In this document: piece by piece, positions 1-12,217 of the stretch | Layout of the letters: each line of letters begins with the position of its first letter | Position numbering within the stretch: position 1 is the first letter of the stretch | Assembly (NCBI GenBank): GCA_905160935.1 | Contig: CAJHZI010000184.1 | Location: 566,001-630,000, forward strand | Length of the DNA stretch: 64,000 nucleotides | Direction of reading: 5' to 3' | From: Enchytraeus crypticus | Taxonomy: Eukaryota > Annelida > Clitellata > Enchytraeida > Enchytraeidae | Translations under genes and position numbers: made by a program | The notes under the pieces: generated by a model | The model's database searches: none | Seen by the model: the letters and a program-made list of their open reading frames with translations, nothing else | Told to the model about the DNA's origin: nothing

Positions 1-75
1 CAATCACACAGGTCTACACCTGCCCACAACCAATCACACAGGCCTACATCTGCTCTTAACCAATCAGACATGAAC
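1..75. repeat. 30-bp tandem repeat at the window edge
   Basis: Two and a half copies of CAATCACACAGGCCTACATC plus ten more bases; it may continue to the left. Confidence 0.7.
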
Positions 76-554
76 AACTTTAAGTTGCATATCTAATATA
101 CAAGTAGTTGTATATCTAATAAAAATAATTGAAATTTGAAGCTAATATACTGTATGGAGAGGATTATTCTTCGTTCTTAAGATCTTTATATCACTACAAG
201 TTTGTTTACATTTGTGGAAGTACCCCAGTGTCACGGATTCCTAGTAACGAATGTAAAATATCACAAAGCCTCAGGCAACGACATGAAATTTTAAAAGGTT
301 GACTAGGGTGAATTGGACTCTCATGAATTCTATACCGATTGAGGTGAACAGAACAAAACCTCTAATATTCATCGGACGGTATTTGGATAATGGACTGAAC
401 CGTTTAGCGAGTTAAACCTGCGCTACTAAAAGTGATAAATATCATGATGGACGATCATTTCACTACAATGCTTGTATAATGTAGTTTGCAAGTTTCTAAC
501 GGATTGATATGAGAAGAGAGTGGAAAGGATTAGCTGTTGAAGAGTTATACTCAC

Positions 555-671
555 TGTTGAACTTCTTGGCGCAGGTGTCACAGCAGTAGAAAGCCATTCC
601 TGTCCTATTGCAGTCAGCAGCTCCCAGTATGTACTGACTGCACCAGCCGGCCCTGTCTCCGAACTCACAAC
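555..671 (-). CDS. Protease exon 27: six-cysteine module 11
   Basis: 117 nt, phase 1-1, acceptor GATGCCTAG, donor AACA|GTGAGT. Core: [23 protein letters not shown] good donor shows that the gene goes on past the left edge. Nothing coding was recognised in 1-554. Confidence 0.9.
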
Positions 672-2220
672 CTAGGCATCAATTAACTTATAAGATATAA
701 TAAAGTTGAAAGCAACTAAACTATGGATCAACAACTGATTTAAAATAATTAAACAATCATAACGGGAATAGCCTACTTCAGATTCATGCACCAAAATGAG
801 TAAAAGATGTCGGATGATGAAAGCAGACATGACTTGTTCAATACAATTTAGACGACTTGTTCAATACAATTTACATGACTTGTTCAACACAATCTACATG
901 AGTAGTTCAATACAATTTACATGACTTGTTCAATACAATCTACATGACTTGTTCAATACAACTACATGACTTGTGCAATACAATCTACATGACTTGTTCA
1001 ATATCAAGCTTTTGTAAATGGAATGCCACTAGAATGACCTGGAATGAGGTGCCTAGTACAGTCTGGCTTAAATAATTGCAATTTTGCTATCCTAATATCC
1101 TATGTTCTAACAACAATAGTGGACGTAAAGTTTACAGCAATAACATACTCACCGAGATGCCAGATGTTTATCTTCTTACCTCCAAGTTTGTTGGTGCTAT
1201 ATTCGAGAATCTGCAGCACAGACGAAATGTTTTCTGTTGTTGATGTCACAGTGGTATACAAGAAAGCTAGGTTGAGACACTAACCCAAAGTGCGTATAAT
1301 ACTATATTGTAAATATTTGAACTGAAAGTACTTTTAAACAAATTAACAACGTCCTAGTTTTTAATTAACAACGTTCCAGAATTGGAACGTTGTTAAACAT
1401 TACAAGGACAAACATTTATGCGTCAGTATTCGATTATAAATTACTTACCAACGTTATTAGAATACAGGTAGCTGCAAGACTTGCAACAGGCTCCAGACAG
1501 GAAATAGCAATCACTTCTAGTTACAGTGCTGCAGTACGATGCTTTGTCTGATACACATCCTATTAGCAAAGAAAAACCAATTACAAACAATTTCAAAACT
1601 TATCTTCAAAAATTTAGGCAGAGAGATAAAAGAAACTCTAAGCTTTGCTTTGTTTAACTTTAAAGTTTTCTTGTTTTCTTGTTTGACATCTCTTGCTGTT
1701 ATATGAGTATGTAAGAATTTCTACATGATGGTATTAATTGTACGCTATAATTCTCATTAATGAGAACCTTATAGATAAATAAAGCCACTCAATTAGTTTA
1801 AGGTAGTAACTACTATCAAGCAGTTTGTTTCAGTTGTTTGCTTTATATTGAAAAATATTACTTCCGATGCAACTACAACCAATTAATTTCCTCGATATTT
1901 GTCGCTTCAAAAAAGAGGCACTCGAAACAAAAGACGTTTTATATTATATAACCGATAACATTACAGCTCAGGAAATTTATATTGTTATTAGCTACAAGGT
2001 GAAAAAAATGAAGAAAAGAAATGGGAACGTCATACATTGACGCATTGGCACATCAGCATTCAAAGGTATTTAATAGACAGTGTATGTTCAAAGAGACGTA
2101 TTCAAAGGCTTAGTATATTATGTAAAGCTAAAGTCAAGTTTAATGTCAGTAAGTTTAATGTCTTCATCATGGTCGTCGTCGTCGTCGTCTTCGCCGTCAT
2201 CGACGTCGTCGTTGTCGTTG

Positions 2221-2252
<32 letters not shown>

Positions 2253-5200
2253 TGCCCTTGATTCCAAATTTAACTAGAGTGCAGATATATTATTCGTACG
2301 ATTTAGACAAATTTTATCTAACATTACTGTCAAATCACAGTAGTCTAGCCTGTCTAAGTATACGTCGAGATATTTATTCTCAGATTCAACCTCACTGAGC
2401 GAGCAATCGCAAGCAAGTGAATGCCACCACTCTATGGTGCACGGCCTTTAAAATGTAAAATTTCCAATAGACAGAACTAGATAGGCAAATCAATCAATTA
2501 GTTTGATTACGATTCGATGATACGAGGAGTGTTTTAAGTTTATCAAACCTGTAAAGGCAGACGGCACAGGTGTTGTAGCAGTGGTTGTCGATGTTATACC
2601 TTCAGTGAGCAATACATAATAGAAAAGCAATATAAAAATAAATTGTAATACTGGTAATAATATATTAATTACGATAACTATTCTTAGCTGCTAAGTATAC
2701 CTTTAGCACTTGCACAATTAATCAAGTCTACTAAAATCTTCTAGTATATTAGATCATACGTAATGACCATTTTATAAGATTTTCTTAAAACTTTTGTTAT
2801 CAAATTTTTCTAAAAACTACTTACGCGGAATAGTAATGCTTTACGTAGTAAAAAAAGTGTGAAACCAAATTGTTATACTGATAGCAGTATATTACTTAAG
2901 TTAGCTATTCTTAATTGGCCATTATATATTTAATACTTTTATAACTTAATAAAGTTTACTTAAAAACTTTTAGAAATTGTATTGGCTGCTTTATAAGATT
3001 TTCCAAACACTTGATGTTATCAAACTTTTAAATAAACTGCTTACGAGGGATAGTAATGACTAAAGTAGTAGAATGAGAACAAAGAGATTTGGGTTATGAT
3101 TCAAAAAGAGCTAAGTCCAAAAACAGTATTTTGCGTTGTATAGAGAAGCTCAAGCTGTGAACGCGATGTATTAATCGAAAAAGAAATCAAAATAAACTAG
3201 TAAATTAAATGCTAAGGCCAGATATAGTGTTATGTTTTCTCGCAAGCATGTCCATGAGGGAGGAACACGAAATTTGAGCCCTGCACCGAGAGATGCGCAG
3301 TCTTAATAACTTAGCAATATGCTACCAGCTCACTACGTAGGAAATATGTAAAAATATAACGGACTTTTATTGTGGGTTTACCGTCAAGGTGAGAAGCCCG
3401 GCTTCTTTTCAAGACGTCAGGTGTAGCGGTGTACCGTGAAAGGTGAATGTCCGAGATTTGACTCTCCTATCAGCTCTACCGGGAATTGATGCCAGGACCT
3501 CAGGAACATCCATTTAAAACTTCAAGTTGTTACCTAACGCGCTTACACACTGAGCCACTGAGACATTCATGAGTTAACGGCTCAGCACGTAGAAAATATA
3601 TAACAATAATAATAATAAAGATTTAAAGTCCGTTTCCTCAAACAAGGATGATGTCAGGGACGTCCCCCATCACATGTCACTAAAAATCGATTCACCCCAA
3701 ACGATCTGAAAAAACATTTGCTGAAGAGAAATCTAGCGAGATATTAACCTGCTGGGGGCACGACACCACAAGTTTGACAACAACTACGTCTCAATGTGGG
3801 ATCAGCACAATAGGCTAACTTGTTATCAGCGCACCAGCTGTAGCGATCTCCGTAATAACAGTCTAATTCAATCAATCAGTTAATGATATACTTAATCATT
3901 TAATCACCTGCTCAATCAGTTTAGCAATTAATCAATTAATAATTAATTAAACTGTCAATAAATCAGTTGATCAATCCACCAGTCAATTAGAAGTTCAATC
4001 AATACGTCAATTAGTAGCTCAATTGACATATTGATTGAGCTACTAATTGACGTATTGATTGAACTTCTAATTGACTGGTGGATTGATCAACTGATTTATT
4101 GACAGTTTAATTAATTATTAATTGATTAATTGCTTAAACTGATTGAATGAGTGATTGAATGATTAAGTATTTGATTAACTGATTGATTGAATTAGACTCT
4201 TAATTAGTAGCTCAATCAATACGTCAATTAGTAGCTCAATCAGTTCAGACAAACGCCAGTATTAAAGTCAGTTTCATCCAAGTAAAAACATCAACTACAC
4301 TGTGTCTAGGAACAAGAAACTGTTTATTTTAATATCGATCTGTACTCGCATATATTGTATCCAGATTTAATAAAATATTAAGTGTAATAGAATATTGAAA
4401 CACAAATAATTACTCATTTAATTAACAGTGATTAATATATCAGACCTGGAGAGCTAGGGTTGTAGACGGAAAGCTGACAAGTTTGGCAGCAGGTCTGACT
4501 TACAGTGTAGCAGATGGACGGGTGGTTGATCGCGCACCAGTCTGGTTCAGTGAGGCATGAGCTAATACCTAGCAAAGATCAGTATAAACTTCATAGGGTT
4601 CGTCAATTTCATTTTCTGAAATATTACTAGAACATTAAATTTGAATATATAAACTAATCCGCTTCTAATATTAGTGGGTATGGTTTGAACGTATGAGAGT
4701 GCCTCTTGGAGCATACGATACTCTGAAAGATATTTTTTATATTATTTCATGTTGAAGTGATGAATAGAAAGCATCACCACTGCACCTTCAGAGAGGGCGG
4801 GGAACCGGGAGAGGAAGGGGGTATCCATTAGCTTACAAAAGTCAGTTACGAAATTCTTCAATTGTACGTCTCGTTTATTACGTTGATATCATATTTGTGA
4901 TAGAACTGTATTTGGTTAGTATTGCCGTATTTTATTTTTAATTTTAGTTTAATATATTTCAAAATGTCAAGGAATTATGATCACAAAAGTAAATGATATG
5001 AATACTCGTGTAGCTTATTTTAAACTTTAGTATAAATTCAAAGCAGCTTCTACAAACCAGTCACTCTAGGAGCTACAGTACGCACTGAACTCTGAGTGGT
5101 TGACAATAGCAGATTTGTCAGTCTAGAGGAGCTGAAGGTCAAGGTCGTGGTGGGCGTGGATTGTTGCCTAGTAGAGGTGGTGCTTATATTGAATCTGGCA

Positions 5201-8200
5201 CATGACTGACAGCAGGTCGATTCTTGACCCAAACAGTCAGCAGCTGTGCGTATATAGTCATTGCACCACGGAGCTCTATCTCCGTACTCGCAGCCTTTAG
5301 CAAGCAATAAAATAATAGTCAATGCTTAAGTTTAATTGAAAATGAACTTCACGTGTTGTGTCTGGGTTGTTTGAAGAATTGACCAACCGGTGACTGCACG
5401 TGTCGAAGAAGGCGACTAAAGTACTATGATCCACACCCAACGTCAGAAAGGGCATTCGATTGGTGAGCGCCTAGGCTCCAGAAATTGCTACTAGAATTTA
5501 AACGAATGGAACAGTCTCAAATAGGGGATTGACTGATGGATTATATGACGTAGTACAGAGAGGATTTGAGACAGTCTACTCGTATCCTGACCCTAGTTAA
5601 ATTGGGATTCAAGGGAAGATGATGATGATGATGAATCAATGCATAAATTTAAAAATGAAAAAATATTAAATGCATAATAGATTTATCCCCAGACTCAATC
5701 TTTCTTGCAATCAGATATGACGACGTCATGGTCTCTTGTAAGATCGAGCATATTTTCATGTTGTAAGCTACCTAATCGCTCTTTCCAGCACGCTTCTCCA
5801 CAGATCTGGAATACTTTTCCATCCATTTTTCGAAAGCTTCCATTTGAAATCAGATATCATCTTTGGTTTTCCAATAAACAGTTTCATAAGCAAGACAGAT
5901 ACGTTCCATATCTCTTTATCATATAATATCCATGAGTTGCGACCAGCACGTAAATCTTTCTCTGAATTCCCAAAACCTTTACTTTGTTTTTCTGGATTTT
6001 GCACCTTTTTTGACAATTTTTGCTTTTTGCTAGTCGAATTGGATTTGGTTCAATAGAGTACCATGCTGTCATTGACGATAGCAGCATTTTAATTGCTGTT
6101 ATTTTTATTCACATACAAGCTCAACGGAGAAGCTCCCTCTAGGAAGGTCTCTAATCACAAAACATTGTATTCCAATCCTTATGTTTCAGTCTATGCACGT
6201 ATTAATATATTTCCTGGTAATGTTTCAATAACGATGTTCTAAAGTATACATTATGTTGAAAATTCAGTGTATTGAATGCAATCCATAAGGATTGTGGTAC
6301 GAAGAATGAACACAGATATCAAGAACAGAGATTTGGTACATAGAACAGAGATTTGGTATCTAGAACAGAGATTTTGTACATAGAACAGAAATTTTTTACA
6401 TAGAACAGAGATTTGATATCTAAAACAGAGAGAGTTTTGATACCAAGAACTCGTGTGTCGAAGTAGAACAGAGAGAGATTTGATACCAAGAACTCCTGTG
6501 TAGAAGTAAGAACAGAGAGAGATTTGATACCAAGAGCTCCTGTGTAGAAGTAAGAACAGAGAGAGATTTGATACCAAGAACTCCTGTGTAGAAGTAAGAA
6601 CAGAGAGAGATTTGATACCAAGAACTCGTGTGTAGACGTAAGAGCAGAGAGAGATCTGATACCAAGAACTCGTGTGTAGAAGTAGAACTGAGAGAGATTT
6701 GATACCAAGAACTCCTGTGTAGAAGTAAGAACAGGTCTGACAGCAGTCGTCGAGTCGAGTGGTACTGTAGCATTCGTTAGAATTCATTGCATCACAGTCA
6801 TCTTGTCTGTTGCCGTATTTACAACCTAATGTCATAGCAAAGAAAATAGTACTAAACAGAAAATATAACTATATTACTGCTTCAATATATATATTTTTTA
6901 AATTATCATTTTGTATCTATCATTTTTTTAAACCGGCTATTTAAATCATTGGCCATTATCCACATTTTACTGGTGCTGTAAGTGTCAGCGACTCATTTCT
7001 GTATCAAGCGTACGAGACTTCATACACTATATAGAGCTCAACCCAGGATCGGCTATTTAAAGTGTTCGCCTCGAATGTAAGTGGTCTGGGTTCAAAGCCC
7101 AAGACAGTGTCAACAAATGATGGATATCCCCTTGTGTCCATACAAGATTAATCATATACCGGGGCTTGCTGCCAGTTGGAGCTAACAATTACAAAGATAT
7201 GATTGACCATAGAAAGGATTGAACATATCCTGCCAGGAACCTGCAAGGCGGTCTCGAGGACCGGTCAGCGGTCATGACACCACTATAGAAATTGTCGGAG
7301 GCGATTATTATTATTATTTAAAATTCTAAATTTTATGACTTTACCTGACCGTCCTAAACACAATTTCTCTCCCTCTCTCTCACTATCTTTCTTTCTCTCT
7401 CTCACTGTCTTTCTCTCTCTCTCTCTCTCACTTTCTCGCTCTCTCTCTCTCTCTCTCGCTCTCTCTTTCTAGTTTATAGCTAGAAGGAGTCACTCAGATT
7501 TTCAAACAAAATCATGATAAACAATATACCTTAAAGTACGAATTAACATCAATGTTGTGACAATATAGGACTCTAGTACAAAAGAACAGCAAAATAACGA
7601 GTCATTTTGACATCAACAGTCGTATTTTCTACACCATGCAGGCTTTCTAGATAAGTGTCAATATTGAACTGCTTCCTCTTTTTCAATGAAAGCTGCAATA
7701 ACTTGAACTAATTGACTCATATCCTTTTAATGTTAGCTATAGAATGAGTCCATTGGTCTTCTAGAGTTGTGCGCTTATGAAACTTAACGTTAAGTACAAA
7801 CATATAAGTGACCTCCATCGATGTTCGATTAACTATGTAACCTAATAATAATAATAATAATAATAATCCCTTTCTGCCGATAGTTCCATTGACGTTGCGT
7901 TGTCAGTTTGGTCCAAAAGCCTCACCTCCAGTGCTCCACCTTCTACCTCAGTCAGTAGCCAGAAATCATGGGACCGTCCTATAGTGGATCGGATTTATAA
8001 CAGTCTGTTAGAATCCCAGTCCAATGCAGTAGACAGAGCACGACTCCTAGCTGTATCAACTAAAAGAAGCAGCGACTGGCTTCACGCTCTCCCTGTTGCT
8101 TCTTGTGGGCTATTTTTAGACAATGAGGCGATTCGAGTAGCTGTTAGTTTCCGTTTAGGGGCGAAAACTTGCGAGCCTCACATGTGCCCCTGCGGTCATG

Positions 8201-8835
8201 AAGTCGACGCTTTAGGTCTCCACGGCCTCTCCTGCAAACGAAGCTCAGGTAGAATGTCTCGCCATCACAATTTAAATGACTACATAATATGGCGAGCACT
8301 TTCGAGAGCAGGCATCCCTTCCTCTAAGGAGCCAAGTGGGTTGTCCAGATCAGACGGCAAGCGTCCGGACGGCATGACTTTAGTGCCCTGGTGCAACGGT
8401 AAATGTGCCGTTTGGGACGTCACGGTCATTGACACTATGGCAAACTCCTACCTGAATACGACTTCAGTCACAGCCGGTGGTGCTGCTGTTCATGCCGCCT
8501 CTAGGAAGTTGGATAAATACCGTGATCTGTCCTTAGGATATGAAGTTGTTCCGGTGGCTATTGAAACCATGGGCCCGATGAATCCCGAAGGAGTTGACTT
8601 TATTAATGGCATAGGCAGACTTATTGCAGAGCAAACCGGCGATAAGCGAGAGACATCTTTTCTTTGGCAAAGGCTTTCCATGACTTTGCAAAGATTTAAT
8701 GCAGTCTGCTTCAGCAATTCTTTTAAGCCGATTGATGACCTCGAGTAGCCGGGCGGCGATTCAGCACGTATTGCTTGAATCGTTTTTATCAAACCCCAGG
8801 TTCTTTACACCGGGGTAAAAAAAAAAAAAAAAAAA

Positions 8836-8870
<35 letters not shown>

Positions 8871-10064
8871 CCTAGGGTTCTTTACACCGGGGTGTGTGTA
8901 AAGAACCCGAGGTAAGTATTATTACTAAAAAAATATAAAAATTTAAAAAAATGAATAAATGAATAAAAATTATAATAATAAGTATACTTAGAAAGAGCCG
9001 CTTTATGCTAAATACCACAGTAGCGCTAAACCTACCTGGAATATTAATGACGCTTGCAGCGCATGTGGCGCAACAAGTGATATCATCAGAGTAACATCTT
9101 GATGAAGACATCCCTCTACACCAGCTTGCTCTATCGCCCCATTCACAACCCACTACACAACCACACGACAAAGATTCATTTAAGAAGATGTTATAAGACT
9201 AAGCCTAGATTACATTTATATCACATTTGTATTAAATTAACGTAACGCCGACATCGATTCATGCTCAACATCTTGTATTTGCTTTACTAATATACCATGA
9301 TATTATATTCTCGTATGCACAGCAATTATGTTCGTATGTTCCATTTGGTAGGTTCATATCAGGAACCAGGAAGCATTTACTGATTACATTGTGTTTCTTA
9401 AAAAAGTCAGTTCAATATCATCAATCCATCAATTATCCATCAATCAATCATCTTCCATCAATGATCAATGATCAATCAATCCATCAATCATCCATCAATC
9501 AATATTCAATCCATCAATCACCCATAACTCAAGCATCAATCCATAAGTCATCCATCAACCCCTCATCAATCAATCACCCATTTTTACCATTTCTGATTGC
9601 CAAGATGATAATAATGACTAGAAATGCTTATCATCCAGTCATTCCAGAAATGTTGATGGTTACGCACCCACGGGGTTGGCAAGCATGATGACCTTGCAGG
9701 CCTGGCAGCACGTCAGGCTGGCTGCGTAGCAGGAGATCTGGTCCACTCCGGTGCACCAGGATGCCTTGTCCCCAAACTCACATCCTTACAAAGAATGCAG
9801 GCACGATTTTATCACTTTATTAATCTTTAAAAGTTTCTTCCCCGTGTTGTGTCCGGGTTGCTTGAAGAATAGACCAACCGTGTAAATAAGCACATGTCGT
9901 AGAAGGCGATATAAAAAACAGATCCAAACCAACGGCAGAAAGAGCATTCGGTTGGTTGGTGAGCGCCTAGGCTCCAGAAATTGCTACAGAATTTTAACGA
10001 ATGATAAATCTCAAGAGAAAGTCTATTCGTATCCTGACCATAGATCAACTGGGATTTAAGGGAA

Positions 10065-10097
<33 letters not shown>

Positions 10098-11272
10098 AAT
10101 GATGATTAATTTTTAAAAGAAAGATTTAGAAAAGAGTTTTCACCTAAACTAAAAACAGTGATTAACATCTAAACACCACTTAGTCTAAATGTTAAAAATT
10201 TCAGTTGATACAATTTCATCAGATATGATCTATAAGGCAAATGAAGTCATTAATAACTGGAGATATGAAATTTCACTTCTATTGTAATCAATATTCTGCC
10301 AACAGATTTGTATTTATATTGCACCGTTATATGAAACATGCAATAAAATTAAAGGAGTTAAATTTTAACAATGCTGCAAATAACAAATTAGTGTATAAAT
10401 TGCAATAAGAGTGAAGATGAACAAGTATAAAGGTAAACTTTACAAATCATTAAGATGATATGAGGGTACCACATGTTTAAACCGTTAGGCAATTTAGACT
10501 ATTTTCCCTATAATCAGTCCAGTGAATGTCCGAGATTTTGCGCTCAGATCAACGCGGCTGGGATTCGAACTCGCGAGAGTTCAATTCAACTCAGGATCTG
10601 TTATTTAAAACTTCATGACGTTACCCCTACGCTACTGAGACATTCTAAAAAACACTGAAAATTCTATTACACTGTATATCATTGTCCCGACCCTAGCAAA
10701 ACTGGGATTTAAGGGAAGATGATGATGATTTACATCATTATTATACACGAATTTTGCGATTTGAATTTTCGTCATACACATGAGATACCTGTTATATTGG
10801 TCCTATACTTGCTGCACGTATCACAGCAAGTGTCTCTCTGATTGTAGCAGTCAATGTTAGATCTGATGAAGTCACTGCACCAGGTGGCGTGGTCACCATA
10901 CTCACACCCTGCCACGGCTGACTGGTCTGAATGAACATGAGTGCAATTTTGTTATTTATTTGCCTATTAAAGTTATTTATAATGTTATAAACGTGAATTT
11001 TTACAGTTAATTCTATTCAGTTTTATATTGCATAATGTTTACTCTCATGTCTACTTTAATTAATGATGCTTGAAGATTCAAAGTAGGCTCAGATCTGCGT
11101 TTGCTTCCACTGTAGTACTGTAGGCATATGCTCTTATCAAATGGGAGATTAATTAAGAAATGACATGCTAATAACATAAGTCAATGCATTATCATAGAAC
11201 TGGTTTTAGGCTGTTTAATTTTTCACTGTTTAATGAATATTTTTGACAATATCTTCCCGGCATGCCTCTTTC

Positions 11273-11321
<49 letters not shown>

Positions 11322-11439
11322 ATATATATATATATACATGTATATATATGAATATGCATATATATATATATATATTCATATATATATATATATATAAATA
11401 TACATGTAATATACATGTCTATATATACTGTATATATTC

Positions 11440-11494
<55 letters not shown>

Positions 11495-11553
11495 GCGAAA
11501 GCGGAAATACTGTAGATATACATGCATAAATATACATGCATGTATATATATGC

Positions 11554-11588
<35 letters not shown>

Positions 11589-12168
11589 TTGGGGTACAAT
11601 AGTAATCTAATTGTATGATGTTGATATAAGTTGGTTTTGTCATCAAAAAGTTGAAAAATTGCACATCAATAGCAGATATGGCCGTATGAGTAAAACGAAT
11701 AAAAGATACAAGATATAAATTAACTTCTGTGCGTACATGTATGAATAAAAATACCCGTTATAACGCGAGCAATAGAGGGTTTTAGTTCATATAGCACCGT
11801 GTGGTGATAAAACATTCTATGAATTTGCAAGTCATTTTTTATTCTATGTTGAATTAAAAATGAGCAGTCCATATATTTGGTTGTAAAATTGAAGATAATT
11901 CTTGTTGTGTGTCCATTATGCTAGATAAGCCAACCTATTGCAACAAAAGACGTAACAGATTTCTTAATAATTCATAATAGAAAATGAGGAAGACAATGAG
12001 AAACCACCTCAAGAGACATATTCCCTCAAGTTACAGACCACATTGTTTTTAATGATGTAATCATTTTCTTGGCCGGTGGAATGCTCTCTAAAGCTTGTGA
12101 ATATTCTGGTGAAGTGGGTAATACATGGGTATGAATATGTAACTTGTACTTATCAGTTTGCAGAACGT

Positions 12169-12217
<49 letters not shown>

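Noticed and set aside
832-1008. CRISPR-like array
   Set aside because: Units are direct tandem repeats without unique spacers of constant length, in a eukaryotic genome.
4446-4562. Exon 22 starting at the nearer TATTAG acceptor
   Set aside because: It puts the cysteine frame out of phase and gives a stop; the upstream TGCTAG acceptor fits.
6251-6706. Exon 20 extended through the whole 44-bp array
   Set aside because: The frame is open, but the unit is not a multiple of three, the sequence has no domain character, and a donor in the right phase exists in the first unit. It is kept only as an alternative.
11243-11664. Open frames of Ile/Tyr repeats on both strands
   Set aside because: They are translations of (TA)n tracts and have no codon or domain signal. 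The same holds for 29679-29891, 32714-32986, 45819-46355 and 54697-55427.
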